A stretch of DNA of 64,000 nucleotides from Natrinema salinisoli. GTDB taxonomy: Archaea; Halobacteriota; Halobacteria; Halobacteriales; Natrialbaceae. The DNA lies in contig NZ_CP084469.1 in the NCBI RefSeq assembly GCF_020405205.1, positions 2,728,001 to 2,792,000 on the forward strand. The letters run 5' to 3'. A program made the translations under genes and the position numbers. The stretch's first letter is position 1; each line of letters begins with the position of its first letter. This document shows positions 41,889-50,882 of the stretch, piece by piece. Under the pieces are notes generated by a model. That model worked only from the letters and a program-made list of their open reading frames with translations. It was not told the origin of the DNA and did not search any database.

Positions 41889-43022
41889 CTACCGGTCAGT
41901 CACGGGCGTCCACGTTCGATCAGTCTCGCCGACGTACCGCGAGACCGGTCGCACCAGTCGGTTGTCCTCGGATTGCTCGAGGCAATGAGCCGTCCAGCCG
42001 GCGACCCGCGAGACGCCGAACGTCGCCGTGAACAGTTCCTGGGGAACCCCGACGCCGTCGAGTAAGGCTGCGGTGTAGTACTCGACGTTCGTCTCGAGTC
42101 GGCGATCGGATTTGTGCTCCGCGAGCGCGTCGACGGCGACCGATTCGAACGCGCGGACGGTCTCGAAGAAGTCCTCATCCGCGGACTCCGCGTACAGCCG
42201 TTCCGCCGCCGATGAGAGCACCGGAGCTCGCGGGTCGCGGACGCGATAGACGCGGTGACCGAAGCCCATCAATCGCTCGCCGGCGTCGAGTTTTGCGCGG
42301 ACGTATCCCTCGGGATCGCCGCGTTCGTGGACGTCTCGAAGCATATCGAGGACGGGACCGGGCGCGCCGCCGTGGAGCGGCCCCTTGAGCGAACCGACCG
42401 CGGCGGTCGCCGCCGAGACGAGGTCCGACTCCGTCGAGACGACGGTCCGAGCGGTGAACGTCGAGGCGTTGACGCCGTGGTCGATGACGGTATTGAGGTA
42501 CGTCTCGAGCCCACGGACGGCGGCCTCGCTCGGCTCCTCGCCGGTGAGCATGTACAGGTAGTTCGCGGCGTGCCCGAGATCCTCGCGGGATTCGACGGGA
42601 TCGTCTCCCTGCCGGTATCGCCAGTAGGTCGCGACGATCGTGGGGAACACGGCGACGACTCGCCGCGCGGTCTCTCGCGATGAGTCCGTCCCCGTCCCGA
42701 GGTTCGCCGTAGCGGCACCCATCCGAAGCGCGTCCATCGCGGGTTTCTCCTCGTCGGCAGCACGGCGGAGTACGGCCCGGACCGAATCGCAGATCTCGCG
42801 TCGGCGAGCCAGATCCGCACGGAAATCGTCGAGTTCCGCCGCCGTCGGTAGCCGGCCCTCGAACAGGAGGAAGACGCTTTCTTCGTAGGCCGCGTTGGTC
42901 GCGAGCTCCGCGACGGGAAGCCCACCGATCAGTAGTTCACCGGCCTCCCCGTCGATACGACTTAGGCTCGTTTCCGCGACGGAAACCCCCTCGAGTCCCT
43001 GATTCAGCTCCGAACTGTCCAT
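41889..43022 (-). CDS. Citrate synthase-family protein, short form (377 residues)
   Basis: Citrate/2-methylcitrate synthase family. Active-site His residues align at 182 (DHGVNASTF), 218 (GPLHGGA) and 256 (MGFGHRVY); the conserved NVxYY motif has Glu314 where most citrate synthases have the catalytic Asp. R264 in DPR is kept. The protein is collinear, residue for residue, with the first 377 residues of the neighbouring fused paralogue. Start at ATG of MDSSELNQ. The role (TCA, propionate or another condensation) is open because of the Glu. Confidence 0.85.
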   Translation of the reverse strand: MDSSELNQGLEGVSVAETSLSRIDGEAGELLIGGLPVAELATNAAYEESVFLLFEGRLPTAAELDDFRADLARRREICDSVRAVLRRAADEEKPAMDALRMGAATANLGTGTDSSRETARRVVAVFPTIVATYWRYRQGDDPVESREDLGHAANYLYMLTGEEPSEAAVRGLETYLNTVIDHGVNASTFTARTVVSTESDLVSAATAAVGSLKGPLHGGAPGPVLDMLRDVHERGDPEGYVRAKLDAGERLMGFGHRVYRVRDPRAPVLSSAAERLYAESADEDFFETVRAFESVAVDALAEHKSDRRLETNVEYYTAALLDGVGVPQELFTATFGVSRVAGWTAHCLEQSEDNRLVRPVSRYVGETDRTWTPVTDR

Positions 43023-43224
43023 ACGCGAGCGACGCGCCGATATCATGTAAGCGCTCGGAGAACTCGAGTTCCCCTTGTCGAGTGATAGGTGAGATCCGTC
43101 GACCGCCTGTGTCGATTCGATCCCGAGGAAATCGGCGAAACGGCGGCCTTCGAGTCGAACCGCTGCTCGACGCGGTCGGTACCACCGGTGGTGAATGGAG
43201 TAACTGTCTTCTCCTCGACGCGGG

Positions 43225-44676
43225 CTACAGCAGGTCGTCGAGCAACTGGTCTTCGGTCAGCACGGTCCGGACGAACGTTCGACCGACCTCGGTTAGTTCG
43301 TAGCCGTCCCCGCGGTCGGCGACGAAGTACTCCCGCAACTGGCGCAGGTGATAGTTGAATCGGCCCTTGTCCTCGATCGACGCCGCTCTCCGGAGGTCCG
43401 AATACGCCAGCGGTTCGTCGGCGTCGTACAGGAGCAGGAGGACCTCGAGACGGTTGGGTTCCGAGAGAACGGCCAGCGTCTCCGAGACGGGCTCGAGCGA
43501 CGCCGACTGGACGGGACGTCCGACCAGCGAGTCGCCGGCGACGTGCCGATTCTCGACGGGCATCCACGTCTTCCCCGTCGTCCCGACGTACCGAGCGGTC
43601 GGCCGAACGAGCCGGTTGTTCTCGAGTTGCTCGAGACAGTGGGCGGCCCAGCCGCCGACGCGCGCGATCGCGAATGTCGCCGGAAACAGTGCCTTCGGAA
43701 TCCCGAGTCCGTCGAGCAGGGCGGCGGCGTAGAACTCGACGGTCGCTCGAGCGTCGCGGCTCGGGTCCTGCTCCGCTAATCGTTCCGTCGCGACCGCCTC
43801 GAACTCCCGGACGCTCTCGAGGAAGCCCTCGTTGTTCGATTGTTCGTAGAACCGTTCGGCCGCGGCCGAGAGGACCGCTGCGCGCGGATCCCGAACGCTG
43901 TATACCGGATGGCCAAAGCCCTTCAGCCCCTCGCCGGCGGCTAGTCGCTCGCTGACGACCGCCTCGGCGTCGCCGGACTCGTGAACCTCCTGAAGCAGTT
44001 CAAATATGTCCCCGAGATCGCCGGCGTGTCTCGGCCCCTTGAGCGTCCCGAGGGCAGCGGTCGTCGCGGAGACGACGTCGGACTCGGTCGATACCACGGT
44101 TCGGGCGGTAAACGTCGAGGCCGTCATCCCGTGCTCGGCGATGGTGGTGAGAAACGTCTCGAGGCCGCGAACTTCGGCGTCGGTCGGCTCCTCGCCGGTG
44201 AGCATGAACAGGTAGTTCGCGGCGTGGCTCAACGCGTCGTTCGGCGGGATCGGATCGTCGCCCCGCTGATATCGCCAGTAGGTCGCGGCGATCGTCGGCA
44301 GGACGGCCACGGATCGCTTCGCGTCCGCGTGAGGCTCCGATTCGTCGGTACCGAGCGACGCAGTCGCGATACCCATTCGGAGCGCCGCCATCGCGGAGCT
44401 CCCCTCGTCGACGGCCCGACGGAGGACGTCGCGGGTTTCCGCACAGATCCCGCGTCGACTCGCCAGATCGGCGCGGAAGTCGGTGAGCTCCTCGCCTGTC
44501 GGCAGCCGTCCCTCGAACAGGAGAAAAAGACACTCCTCGTAGGTCGCGTTGGCCGCGAGCTCCTCGATGGGATAGCCGCCGACGACGAGGTCGCCGTTCT
44601 CGCCGTCGAGATCGCTGAGCGTCGTCTCCGCGACTGTCGTGTACTCGAGTCGCGGATCGAATACCGAGGGTGTCAC
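43225..44676 (-). CDS. Citrate synthase-like protein fused to a C-terminal winged helix
   Basis: 483 residues. Residues 1-377 are citrate-synthase-like; His182, His218, His256 and Glu314 are at the same numbers as in the paralogue downstream, but nearby active-site residues have changed: GPRHAGD replaces GPLHGGA, TAS replaces NAS, GHPVY replaces GHRVY. Residues 395-480 form an ArsR-type winged helix (LAVLSEPNRLEVLLLLYDAD, LAYSDLRRAA, GRFNYHLRQLREYFV, YELTEVGRTFVR). The arrangement suggests an enzyme-derived metabolite sensor that binds DNA. Both genes are on the same strand, about 200 bases apart. Confidence 0.85.
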   Translation of the reverse strand: MTPSVFDPRLEYTTVAETTLSDLDGENGDLVVGGYPIEELAANATYEECLFLLFEGRLPTGEELTDFRADLASRRGICAETRDVLRRAVDEGSSAMAALRMGIATASLGTDESEPHADAKRSVAVLPTIAATYWRYQRGDDPIPPNDALSHAANYLFMLTGEEPTDAEVRGLETFLTTIAEHGMTASTFTARTVVSTESDVVSATTAALGTLKGPRHAGDLGDIFELLQEVHESGDAEAVVSERLAAGEGLKGFGHPVYSVRDPRAAVLSAAAERFYEQSNNEGFLESVREFEAVATERLAEQDPSRDARATVEFYAAALLDGLGIPKALFPATFAIARVGGWAAHCLEQLENNRLVRPTARYVGTTGKTWMPVENRHVAGDSLVGRPVQSASLEPVSETLAVLSEPNRLEVLLLLYDADEPLAYSDLRRAASIEDKGRFNYHLRQLREYFVADRGDGYELTEVGRTFVRTVLTEDQLLDDLL

Positions 44677-44733
44677 GTCAACTGATCGGTGGTCGCCGTC
44701 CGTTGTAATGGTTCCGTACTAACAGAACCAATC

Positions 44734-45105
44734 TCAGCTGCTGACCGCCGCGCCGACGATGCCGGCGACTGCGCTCTCGAGCGCCATCACGAGCGAGATC
44801 GCGACGGCGAGCGCGAAGATGCCGACTCCCGCAGCACCGGTGACCGCGCCCCCGATGGGACCGATCGCGAGGCCGGCGATACCGACGGCGACGCCGATGA
44901 GGAGCCCGCCGATGATGCCCCCGAGCGCGCCCGCGAGCAGCCCGTGCCAGAACCCGCTCCCGAGGCCACCGCCGGCCATGTAGCCCGCGACGAAGCCGCC
45001 GGCCAGCCCCGCCGCGATCTGGCCGATCCCGGGCACGGCGAGCCCGATGATTCCGAGCACGGTCGCGACGACGAACCCGACGAAGACGGCACGCCAGTCT
45101 GTCAT
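44734..45105 (-). CDS. DUF5518-type Gly/Ala-rich membrane protein
   Basis: 123 residues with three or four TM helices. Glycine-rich segments (GGGLGSGFWHGLLAGALGGIIGGLLIGVAVG) give a glycine-zipper look, typical of haloarchaeal DUF5518 proteins of unknown function. ATG at MTDWRAVFVG. Divergent from NOG1. Confidence 0.75.
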   Translation of the reverse strand: MTDWRAVFVGFVVATVLGIIGLAVPGIGQIAAGLAGGFVAGYMAGGGLGSGFWHGLLAGALGGIIGGLLIGVAVGIAGLAIGPIGGAVTGAAGVGIFALAVAISLVMALESAVAGIVGAAVSS

Positions 45106-45273
45106 GGGTGATCGTAGGCCGGCGATGGGGATAAGGTCGCGGCGGACTCCTGCTGTCCGAAGCGTCCGAGACTCGAGTCGAGGGCACCGACGAGCCCGCG
45201 TCCCGACGAGGCCGCGTACTGGGATCCGGCCCATAACGAACGCCCTTTATGATCCGGCGCTCTAGTTGTGGAC

Positions 45274-46263
45274 ATGATTTTCGAAGACCTTCCGACAACG
45301 CCCACGTCGGAAGAGCTGATCGACAAGGCGTTTTCGCGGGCGGCGCGGTCCGGCAAGGCCAAAGGCGGCCTCGAGGCCCAGCAGTCGATGCTCCAGACGG
45401 CGGCCAACATCATTTCGGACAATCTCGAAAACGTGGTCACGGCGTGGCCGGATTTCGAGTACGAGGACGACGTCCACCCGTTCTACTACGAGTTAGCGGA
45501 CGCGATCGTCGACGTGGACAAGCTCCGACAGGCGCTGTCGGAGGTCATGTGGGCCAGCCGGAAGGCCCGCGAGATTCACGAGGAGTACCAGCCGCGACTG
45601 CGAAAGACCGACGTGGACACGGCGCGCAAGCACCGCAAACAGGCCTTCGCCCGGCTCGCGGACATCGTCGAGCAGGTCGACGACCACCTGCTGTACATCA
45701 ACAAGTCGCGCAACGACCTGCGCGACCTGCCGGAGATCAACCCCGACGAGCCGACGATCGTCGTCGCCGGCTACCCGAACGTCGGCAAGTCCTCGTTCGT
45801 CAACGACGTCACGAACGCGCGCGGCGAGACCGCGTCCTATCCGTTCACTACGAAGGGGATCGGCGTCGGCCACTTCGAGCGCGATCATATCCGCTACCAG
45901 ATCGTCGATACGCCGGGCCTGCTCGACCGCCCGCCGCAGGACCGCAACGAGATCGAATCGCAGGCGGTCAGCGCCATCGAGCACCTCGCCGACTGCATGC
46001 TCGTCGTGGTCGACCCCACCGGCGAGTGCGGGTACCCGATCGGCTCGCAACTCGAGCTCCGAGACTCGATTTCGGCCCAGTTCGAGGACATCCCGGTGTA
46101 CACGATCGCGAACAAGTCCGACCGGTTCGAGGACGGAGACCTCGACGATGCCGTCGCTGCCGACTACACCATGAGCGTCGAAACCGGCGCGAACGTGGAG
46201 ACGGTACTCGACGCCGCCGTCGAGGCCATCGGGTACGAGCCGGAGTTGCCCTTCGAGGGGTGA
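45274..46263 (+). CDS. GTP-binding protein NOG1 (Obg family)
   Basis: 329 residues from the ATG of MIFEDLPTTPT (a GTG two codons earlier is also in frame). An N-terminal four-helix domain (20-150) is followed by the G domain: G1 GYPNVGKSS (about 166-174), G2 in GETASYPFTTKGIGVG, G3 DTPGLLDRP, G4 NKSDRF, G5 SVETGANV. NOG1 proteins act in large ribosomal subunit assembly. Shorter than eukaryotic NOG1, as is usual in archaea. Confidence 0.92.
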   Translation: MIFEDLPTTPTSEELIDKAFSRAARSGKAKGGLEAQQSMLQTAANIISDNLENVVTAWPDFEYEDDVHPFYYELADAIVDVDKLRQALSEVMWASRKAREIHEEYQPRLRKTDVDTARKHRKQAFARLADIVEQVDDHLLYINKSRNDLRDLPEINPDEPTIVVAGYPNVGKSSFVNDVTNARGETASYPFTTKGIGVGHFERDHIRYQIVDTPGLLDRPPQDRNEIESQAVSAIEHLADCMLVVVDPTGECGYPIGSQLELRDSISAQFEDIPVYTIANKSDRFEDGDLDDAVAADYTMSVETGANVETVLDAAVEAIGYEPELPFEG

Positions 46264-46303
46264 CGGTGCTCGCAACACGACCGACACCGGCGGTTCGATC
46301 ACG

Positions 46304-46663
46304 ATGAAGGGCCCCGGTATCCTCTGGATGCTCCAGACCGTCGCCGGGATGTCGATGGCCGGCCCGATGTTCATCCTCGGCGCTAACCGCCTGCTTTCGG
46401 GGAACTACGCATGGGGGCTCGGGTTTCTGCTCTTCGGCGGAGTCGTGCTCTACTTTCCGACGTATCTCGTCAACCACATCGGCGGCCCGCGAACGTGGAT
46501 TCGACGGCGAATCGGTCGCAGCGACGAAGATGAAGACGACATCGCGGCCGGGAGCGATGGCGATAGCGCCGCCGACGAGTCCGACGGGACAACTGACGTC
46601 GAACGCGGAACCGACGAGGAGTCGACGTCCGTTCCGCTGCTCGGTCGACTTCGCGATCGATAA
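46304..46663 (+). CDS. Hypothetical two-TM membrane protein
   Basis: 119 residues. TM helices at about 6-28 and 36-58, a basic juxtamembrane turn (PRTWIRRRIGRS) and a long acidic disordered tail (70-119). Forty bases after NOG1 on the same strand, possibly co-transcribed. No family recognised with confidence. Confidence 0.7.
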   Translation: MKGPGILWMLQTVAGMSMAGPMFILGANRLLSGNYAWGLGFLLFGGVVLYFPTYLVNHIGGPRTWIRRRIGRSDEDEDDIAAGSDGDSAADESDGTTDVERGTDEESTSVPLLGRLRDR

Positions 46664-46712
46664 GGAGACGCGGTGAGCACGGCGACCGACCGCTGTTCGT
46701 CCGACGAGATCG

Positions 46713-48236
46713 TCACTCCTGCGTGAGTTCGATCCGCGAAACGACGGGCGTCCGCGTCACCGAACCGGTTTCGAACTCGAGGCGGAGCCGGAACCGATCG
46801 TTGTCCGCGGTGATCCCCTCGACAGCGTAGACCTCGCCGCTTTCGGTCAACGTAATCGGGTCGCTCACCTCGTCGGCCGTTCCGTCGCCCGTTGTGTCGG
46901 ACTCGACGTACACGGTCACGGTCTCGCCGTCGAGCGTCGCCGAGACGTTCTCGAGTTGCAGGGAGTCGGCCCGCATGTCGCCCGTCGTCGTCCGCCAGTC
47001 AGTGGTGTGGCTTCCGTTGGTCGCCGTAAGGTACTCGTCGGAGAGTTCGTCGTCCGTCAGCGCGCGGTCGAACAGGCGGACCTCGTCGATATCTCCGGCG
47101 AAGGATCGATTCGAGGCGCTGTCGTCGATGTTGTCACCGATCCCCAGCGGATGGTCGTCGGTCGCGCGCATGTTCGACGGCGGGTCGGCAGTGGCAGTCT
47201 GCCCGTCGGCAGAGACGCTAAACTCCGTATCGGCCTCGAATCGACCGCTGACGTGGACCCACCGCCCTTCGTGATCGTCAGGGAGCGTGACGGTCGCGAA
47301 GTGGTACTCGGTCCCGTCATGGATGACGAACTGTACCTCCGGACTCGTCGACGACGGGATGAGCTGCAGGTTGTACGACGCGTCCGACTTCTGGACGATC
47401 GCCATCGCGTCGTCGACGGTGTCGCCCCATCCCTCGTCGAGTTTGATCCACGTGGAGACCGTGACCCGGTCGTCGGTACTCATCTCGATCGCGTCGCTGT
47501 GCGAGACGTTGACGTGCTGGTTCTGCGTGTGATCGAAGTCGTACGCGGTGGTCCCGACCAGTCCCGTCTGACCCGGGGTCGGGTGGTTCACGTGTCTGCC
47601 GTCGTTGGTCCCCGTCGCGTCGAACGCCGTGTCCCCGCTGTCCTCATCGAACGGCCAGTAGGCGACCAGTCCGCTGTCGCCGGCATCGTAGCCGAGCCTG
47701 ACCGTGTCGGCGTCCCGGTCGCCGATCCCGTCGCTGACCGTCCGTTCGTGCGTTCCCGCGGACCAATCCCCGTCCGTCGACCAGTCCAGGCTACCAGCGT
47801 ACTGAAACGAGAGGAGGTCGCGGCTCCCGTCGATCCGCACGAGCGCGCGGTTCGTGCCTCCTTCGATCGCGTGATCGAGCGTCACGGCGAGTACCCGGTT
47901 CCGCCGCCAGGGCTCGCCGCCGATCACGTCCGTTTCGGTGACGGTCGCGAGCTCCCCGTTTACTACTACCTCGAGATCGTCGGGGTTCAGGGTCCCACCA
48001 CCGACGTTTTTGACGTATACCGTCACTGTCTCGTCGGTCTCGTTGTAGACCGCCTTGGCCTCGGGATCGTTGATAATCTCGATTTCGGCGTCGATCGCTG
48101 CAGTCTCCCTGTCACCTTCGTCCTCGACGGCTTGAACGTACAGTCCGGTTTCGGTGACGATGACACCGACGAACAGCGTCGACACGCTGATCGCCGCGAT
48201 GAACAGTATCAGCTGAGCGACCGAGGCGCGAACCAT
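46713..48236 (-). CDS. Archaellum FlaG-like N-terminus fused to a LamG domain
   Basis: 507 residues. The N-terminus (VRASVAQLILFIAAISVSTLFVGVIV, helix 5-30), then AEIEIINDPEA and VTVYVKNVGGGTLNPDDLEVVVNG (50-95), match the archaellar stator protein FlaG/ArlG, which lies in the pseudoperiplasm. Residues 190-395 are a concanavalin-type LamG domain (VAYWPFDEDSGDTAFDATG, VTVSTWIKLDEG, AGDIDEVRLFDRALTDDEL). The last 100 residues are a beta-rich module (LQLENVSATLDGETVTVYVES). It is outside any archaellum operon, so a surface adhesin using the FlaG anchor is more likely than a motor part. Confidence 0.75.
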   Translation of the reverse strand: MVRASVAQLILFIAAISVSTLFVGVIVTETGLYVQAVEDEGDRETAAIDAEIEIINDPEAKAVYNETDETVTVYVKNVGGGTLNPDDLEVVVNGELATVTETDVIGGEPWRRNRVLAVTLDHAIEGGTNRALVRIDGSRDLLSFQYAGSLDWSTDGDWSAGTHERTVSDGIGDRDADTVRLGYDAGDSGLVAYWPFDEDSGDTAFDATGTNDGRHVNHPTPGQTGLVGTTAYDFDHTQNQHVNVSHSDAIEMSTDDRVTVSTWIKLDEGWGDTVDDAMAIVQKSDASYNLQLIPSSTSPEVQFVIHDGTEYHFATVTLPDDHEGRWVHVSGRFEADTEFSVSADGQTATADPPSNMRATDDHPLGIGDNIDDSASNRSFAGDIDEVRLFDRALTDDELSDEYLTATNGSHTTDWRTTTGDMRADSLQLENVSATLDGETVTVYVESDTTGDGTADEVSDPITLTESGEVYAVEGITADNDRFRLRLEFETGSVTRTPVVSRIELTQE

Positions 48237-48327
48237 CGATAGGGAACGTCTCGAGGCAGGGTTCCGAACCGAAATAACGCTGCCGGCCGACGGGACCGAC
48301 CGATCCGGGATCGACGCCGCGACCCGA

Positions 48328-49620
48328 TCACCGCTCGACGACTTCGACGTACCTGACCTCGATGGTAACGGATTGATCGGCGTGGTCGTTGATCCGCTCG
48401 CTGAGGATGTCGGCCAGTTCGGGTGCTGACTCGCCCGGCGGGCCGCCGATCGTGACGATCACTCGCTCGGGGTTCCGGAACGGGTAGTTGTCGTCCATCA
48501 CGACCTGAAACTCGAGCAGTTGGTAGTCCTCGTACTGGTCCTGTGCGAGGACGGTTTCCACTTCTTCGCGGGCGTCCTGTTCGAAGTTCCCCGTCTCGTA
48601 GGAGGCGTAGGTGATTCCGCCGAGAAACACCGCGAAGACGAGCACGATAACGGCGAGGCCGACGATCCGCTTGCGGACGCGTTGCTCCGTTTCTCCGAGC
48701 TGGAACAGGTTCTCCGGGCGGTAACCGGCGTACCACAGCGTCAACAGCCCGGCGAGGTTCACCGAAAGCAGGTTGACGAGGACCAGCACCGTCGCACCGA
48801 TCGCGGACGTCGGTTCTCCCCACGCGAGGGCGATTCCCGCGACGCCGGCGGGCGGGATCAACGCCGCGGCGATCATCACCCCGACGAGGGCGACCGACGT
48901 CCCCGTCGCGATGCTCACGACCCCCGCGATGCCCGCGCCCAGCGCGATCGCGAGCGATAGCAAGTCCGGCGCGAGGCGCTCCGATATCTCGCCGACGCTC
49001 GAGAGAACGAGATCCGGCGGGACGATGTTCAGTGATCGAACCAGCACCGCGAAGATCGCGGCTGCCGCGATCGCGACGACGACGCCGATGATCTGGTAGG
49101 TGACGCTCTCGACGAACAGTTCCTCGTCGTCGATCACCGTCCCGACGCTCGCCCCCAGCGCCGGCCCGATTAGCGGCGCGATCACCATCGAGCCGACGAC
49201 GACGGCCGGCGAGTCGAGGAGTAGGCCCGCGGTCGCGACGACGGCGCTGATGACCGTCATCACCACGTAGACGGGAAAGCTCGGCGTCAGATCGTCGGCC
49301 TCCGCCTGCAGCTCCTGGCGTGAAATTCGGTCCGACTCGACGTCGCCTTCCTCGTATTCCTCGCGCAACTCCTGAAACCGCCGGGAAACGACCGTCTCCG
49401 CGTCGAGGACGACCGTGTAGGCGTCTTCGTTGATCCCGGCGTCCTGTATCTCGTCGAGCACCGGTTCGACCGCCGCATCCGGCAGCGGGAAGTAGACGAC
49501 CGCCGTGTACTCTCGACTGCTGGTTTCGTCCGAGACGACGTAGTCGATCTTCCGCTCGTCGAGGGTTTTGAGGATGGTCTCCCGCTTCCCTGTCGGAACC
49601 GTCAACTGTACGAGCCGCAC
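48328..49620 (-). CDS. DUF389 / TIGR00341 family membrane protein (paralogue 2)
   Basis: 430 residues. Same layout as the protein at 9320-10756: MRLVQLTVP start, soluble region with two alpha/beta units to about 85, then DUF389 membrane core (PVYVVMTVISAVVATAGLLLDSPAVVVGSMVIAPLIGPALGAS, broken here for length) and a C-terminal extracytoplasmic domain. Function unknown. Followed after 91 bases by the FlaG/LamG gene on the same strand, which may be in one transcript. Confidence 0.85.
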   Translation of the reverse strand: MRLVQLTVPTGKRETILKTLDERKIDYVVSDETSSREYTAVVYFPLPDAAVEPVLDEIQDAGINEDAYTVVLDAETVVSRRFQELREEYEEGDVESDRISRQELQAEADDLTPSFPVYVVMTVISAVVATAGLLLDSPAVVVGSMVIAPLIGPALGASVGTVIDDEELFVESVTYQIIGVVVAIAAAAIFAVLVRSLNIVPPDLVLSSVGEISERLAPDLLSLAIALGAGIAGVVSIATGTSVALVGVMIAAALIPPAGVAGIALAWGEPTSAIGATVLVLVNLLSVNLAGLLTLWYAGYRPENLFQLGETEQRVRKRIVGLAVIVLVFAVFLGGITYASYETGNFEQDAREEVETVLAQDQYEDYQLLEFQVVMDDNYPFRNPERVIVTIGGPPGESAPELADILSERINDHADQSVTIEVRYVEVVER

Positions 49621-49735
49621 GTGTCGGACTGAGACACGGCGGGGTCATAATTCCGGGGCATTCGACACCGTAGGAGCGGCAGGGAGAACTCGAGTCGGAA
49701 ATCGGAGCTCTTACTATCGTTTCGTGACGGAAGCT

Positions 49736-50236
49736 ATGACTGATGGTATGACCCGATGGTTTTCCTCGCTGTTTGGCATCGTCATGTTGGGAGTCGGCGG
49801 CCTCCTTCTCGCCGTGTCTGCTCGAACGGGTCTCCCCAGCCCGTCCGTTATCTTGATTCCCCCCGGCCTCGTCCTTGCGGGGATCCTGAAATTCGTCGGT
49901 GGATCCCGCGATTCGGTCACGCTCGGCGGCCGATCCGTCCCGTGGAACGTCCTCGTCGGCCTCGGAGACATCATTCTGGGGATCGTTGTGATTCCCGCAG
50001 TGATCCCCGACATGGTCTCTGGCAACGCAGATTCGTGGATTGATACCCTCGGACTGCTCGCCGGCGGCACGTTCATGGCCTGGCACGGCCTCCAGGTCGC
50101 CCGCGATACCCACCGCGTCGACCTCAAGGGCCTCCAGACGACACCCTCCGGTCCCGTCGTCGTCCTCATCGCCATCCTCGTATGCTGGATGGGACTCGGG
50201 CTGCTCATCGCGATCATCGCTGCTCTACCCCCGTGA
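49736..50236 (+). CDS. Four-TM membrane protein, tandem copy 1
   Basis: 166 residues, starting MTDGMTRWFSS (an ATG four codons later is equally possible). Four hydrophobic helices at about 11-28, 35-52, 72-90 and 140-160. The loop RDSVTLGGRSVPWNVLVGLGD and the segment FMAWHGLQVARDTHRVDLKG are shared with the next gene. No known family; likely a haloarchaea-specific duplicate. Confidence 0.7.
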   Translation: MTDGMTRWFSSLFGIVMLGVGGLLLAVSARTGLPSPSVILIPPGLVLAGILKFVGGSRDSVTLGGRSVPWNVLVGLGDIILGIVVIPAVIPDMVSGNADSWIDTLGLLAGGTFMAWHGLQVARDTHRVDLKGLQTTPSGPVVVLIAILVCWMGLGLLIAIIAALPP

Positions 50237-50290
50237 TCGAGCGGCCGACCCGCCGGTCGTCTCGCTCCACACAGTTTTGTGTCAAGGGCG

Positions 50291-50776
50291 ATGAATAACG
50301 GTATGAAGCGACGACTCGCCTCGCTGTTGGGCGTCGTCATGCTGGGACTCGCCGGTGCCTATCTCGCCGTCTTCGGCCCGACGGTGCTTACCGAACCACT
50401 CGCCGTCGTGGCCCTCGGCGGATTCGTCCTCTCGGCGATCCTGATGGTCGTCGGGGGCCTCGTCGATTCGGTCACGCTCGGCGGTCGATGCGTCCCCTGG
50501 AACGCCCTCGTCGGGATCGCTGACGTCGTTCTGGCGGCCGTCGTCACCCTCTCGGCAGTGCGATCCGCGCTCGTCGCCGGCGACGGGGGGTCGTGGCTGT
50601 TCGCCGCGGCGATGGCTGTCGGAGGGACGTCACTGGCCTGGTTCGGCGTCCAGACCGCCCGCGACAGCCGCCACGTCGACCTCGAGGCGACCCCCTCGAG
50701 CCGTCGGCTCGTCGCCATCACCCTGCTCGTGGCAGTCTCGTTCGGGATCGGGCTATACGTCGCGATCCGCGTCTAG
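50291..50776 (+). CDS. Four-TM membrane protein, tandem copy 2
   Basis: 161 residues starting MNNGMKRRLASLLG, parallel to the MTDGMTRW start of copy 1. Shared with copy 1: DSVTLGGR-VPWN-LVG, AW-G-Q-ARD---VDL, and the same helix order. The copies diverge in loop lengths and in the last helix. The short ones lie back to back 55 bases apart and probably arose by tandem duplication. Confidence 0.7.
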   Translation: MNNGMKRRLASLLGVVMLGLAGAYLAVFGPTVLTEPLAVVALGGFVLSAILMVVGGLVDSVTLGGRCVPWNALVGIADVVLAAVVTLSAVRSALVAGDGGSWLFAAAMAVGGTSLAWFGVQTARDSRHVDLEATPSSRRLVAITLLVAVSFGIGLYVAIRV

Positions 50777-50882
50777 CGGCCAGTGGTCCCCCGACCGGTC
50801 CGACACTAACTCGAGTGAATACCCACCACACGGCCGATCACCGTTACAACGCGTATAAAGGTCGGTCGGCCCTACATGGCGT

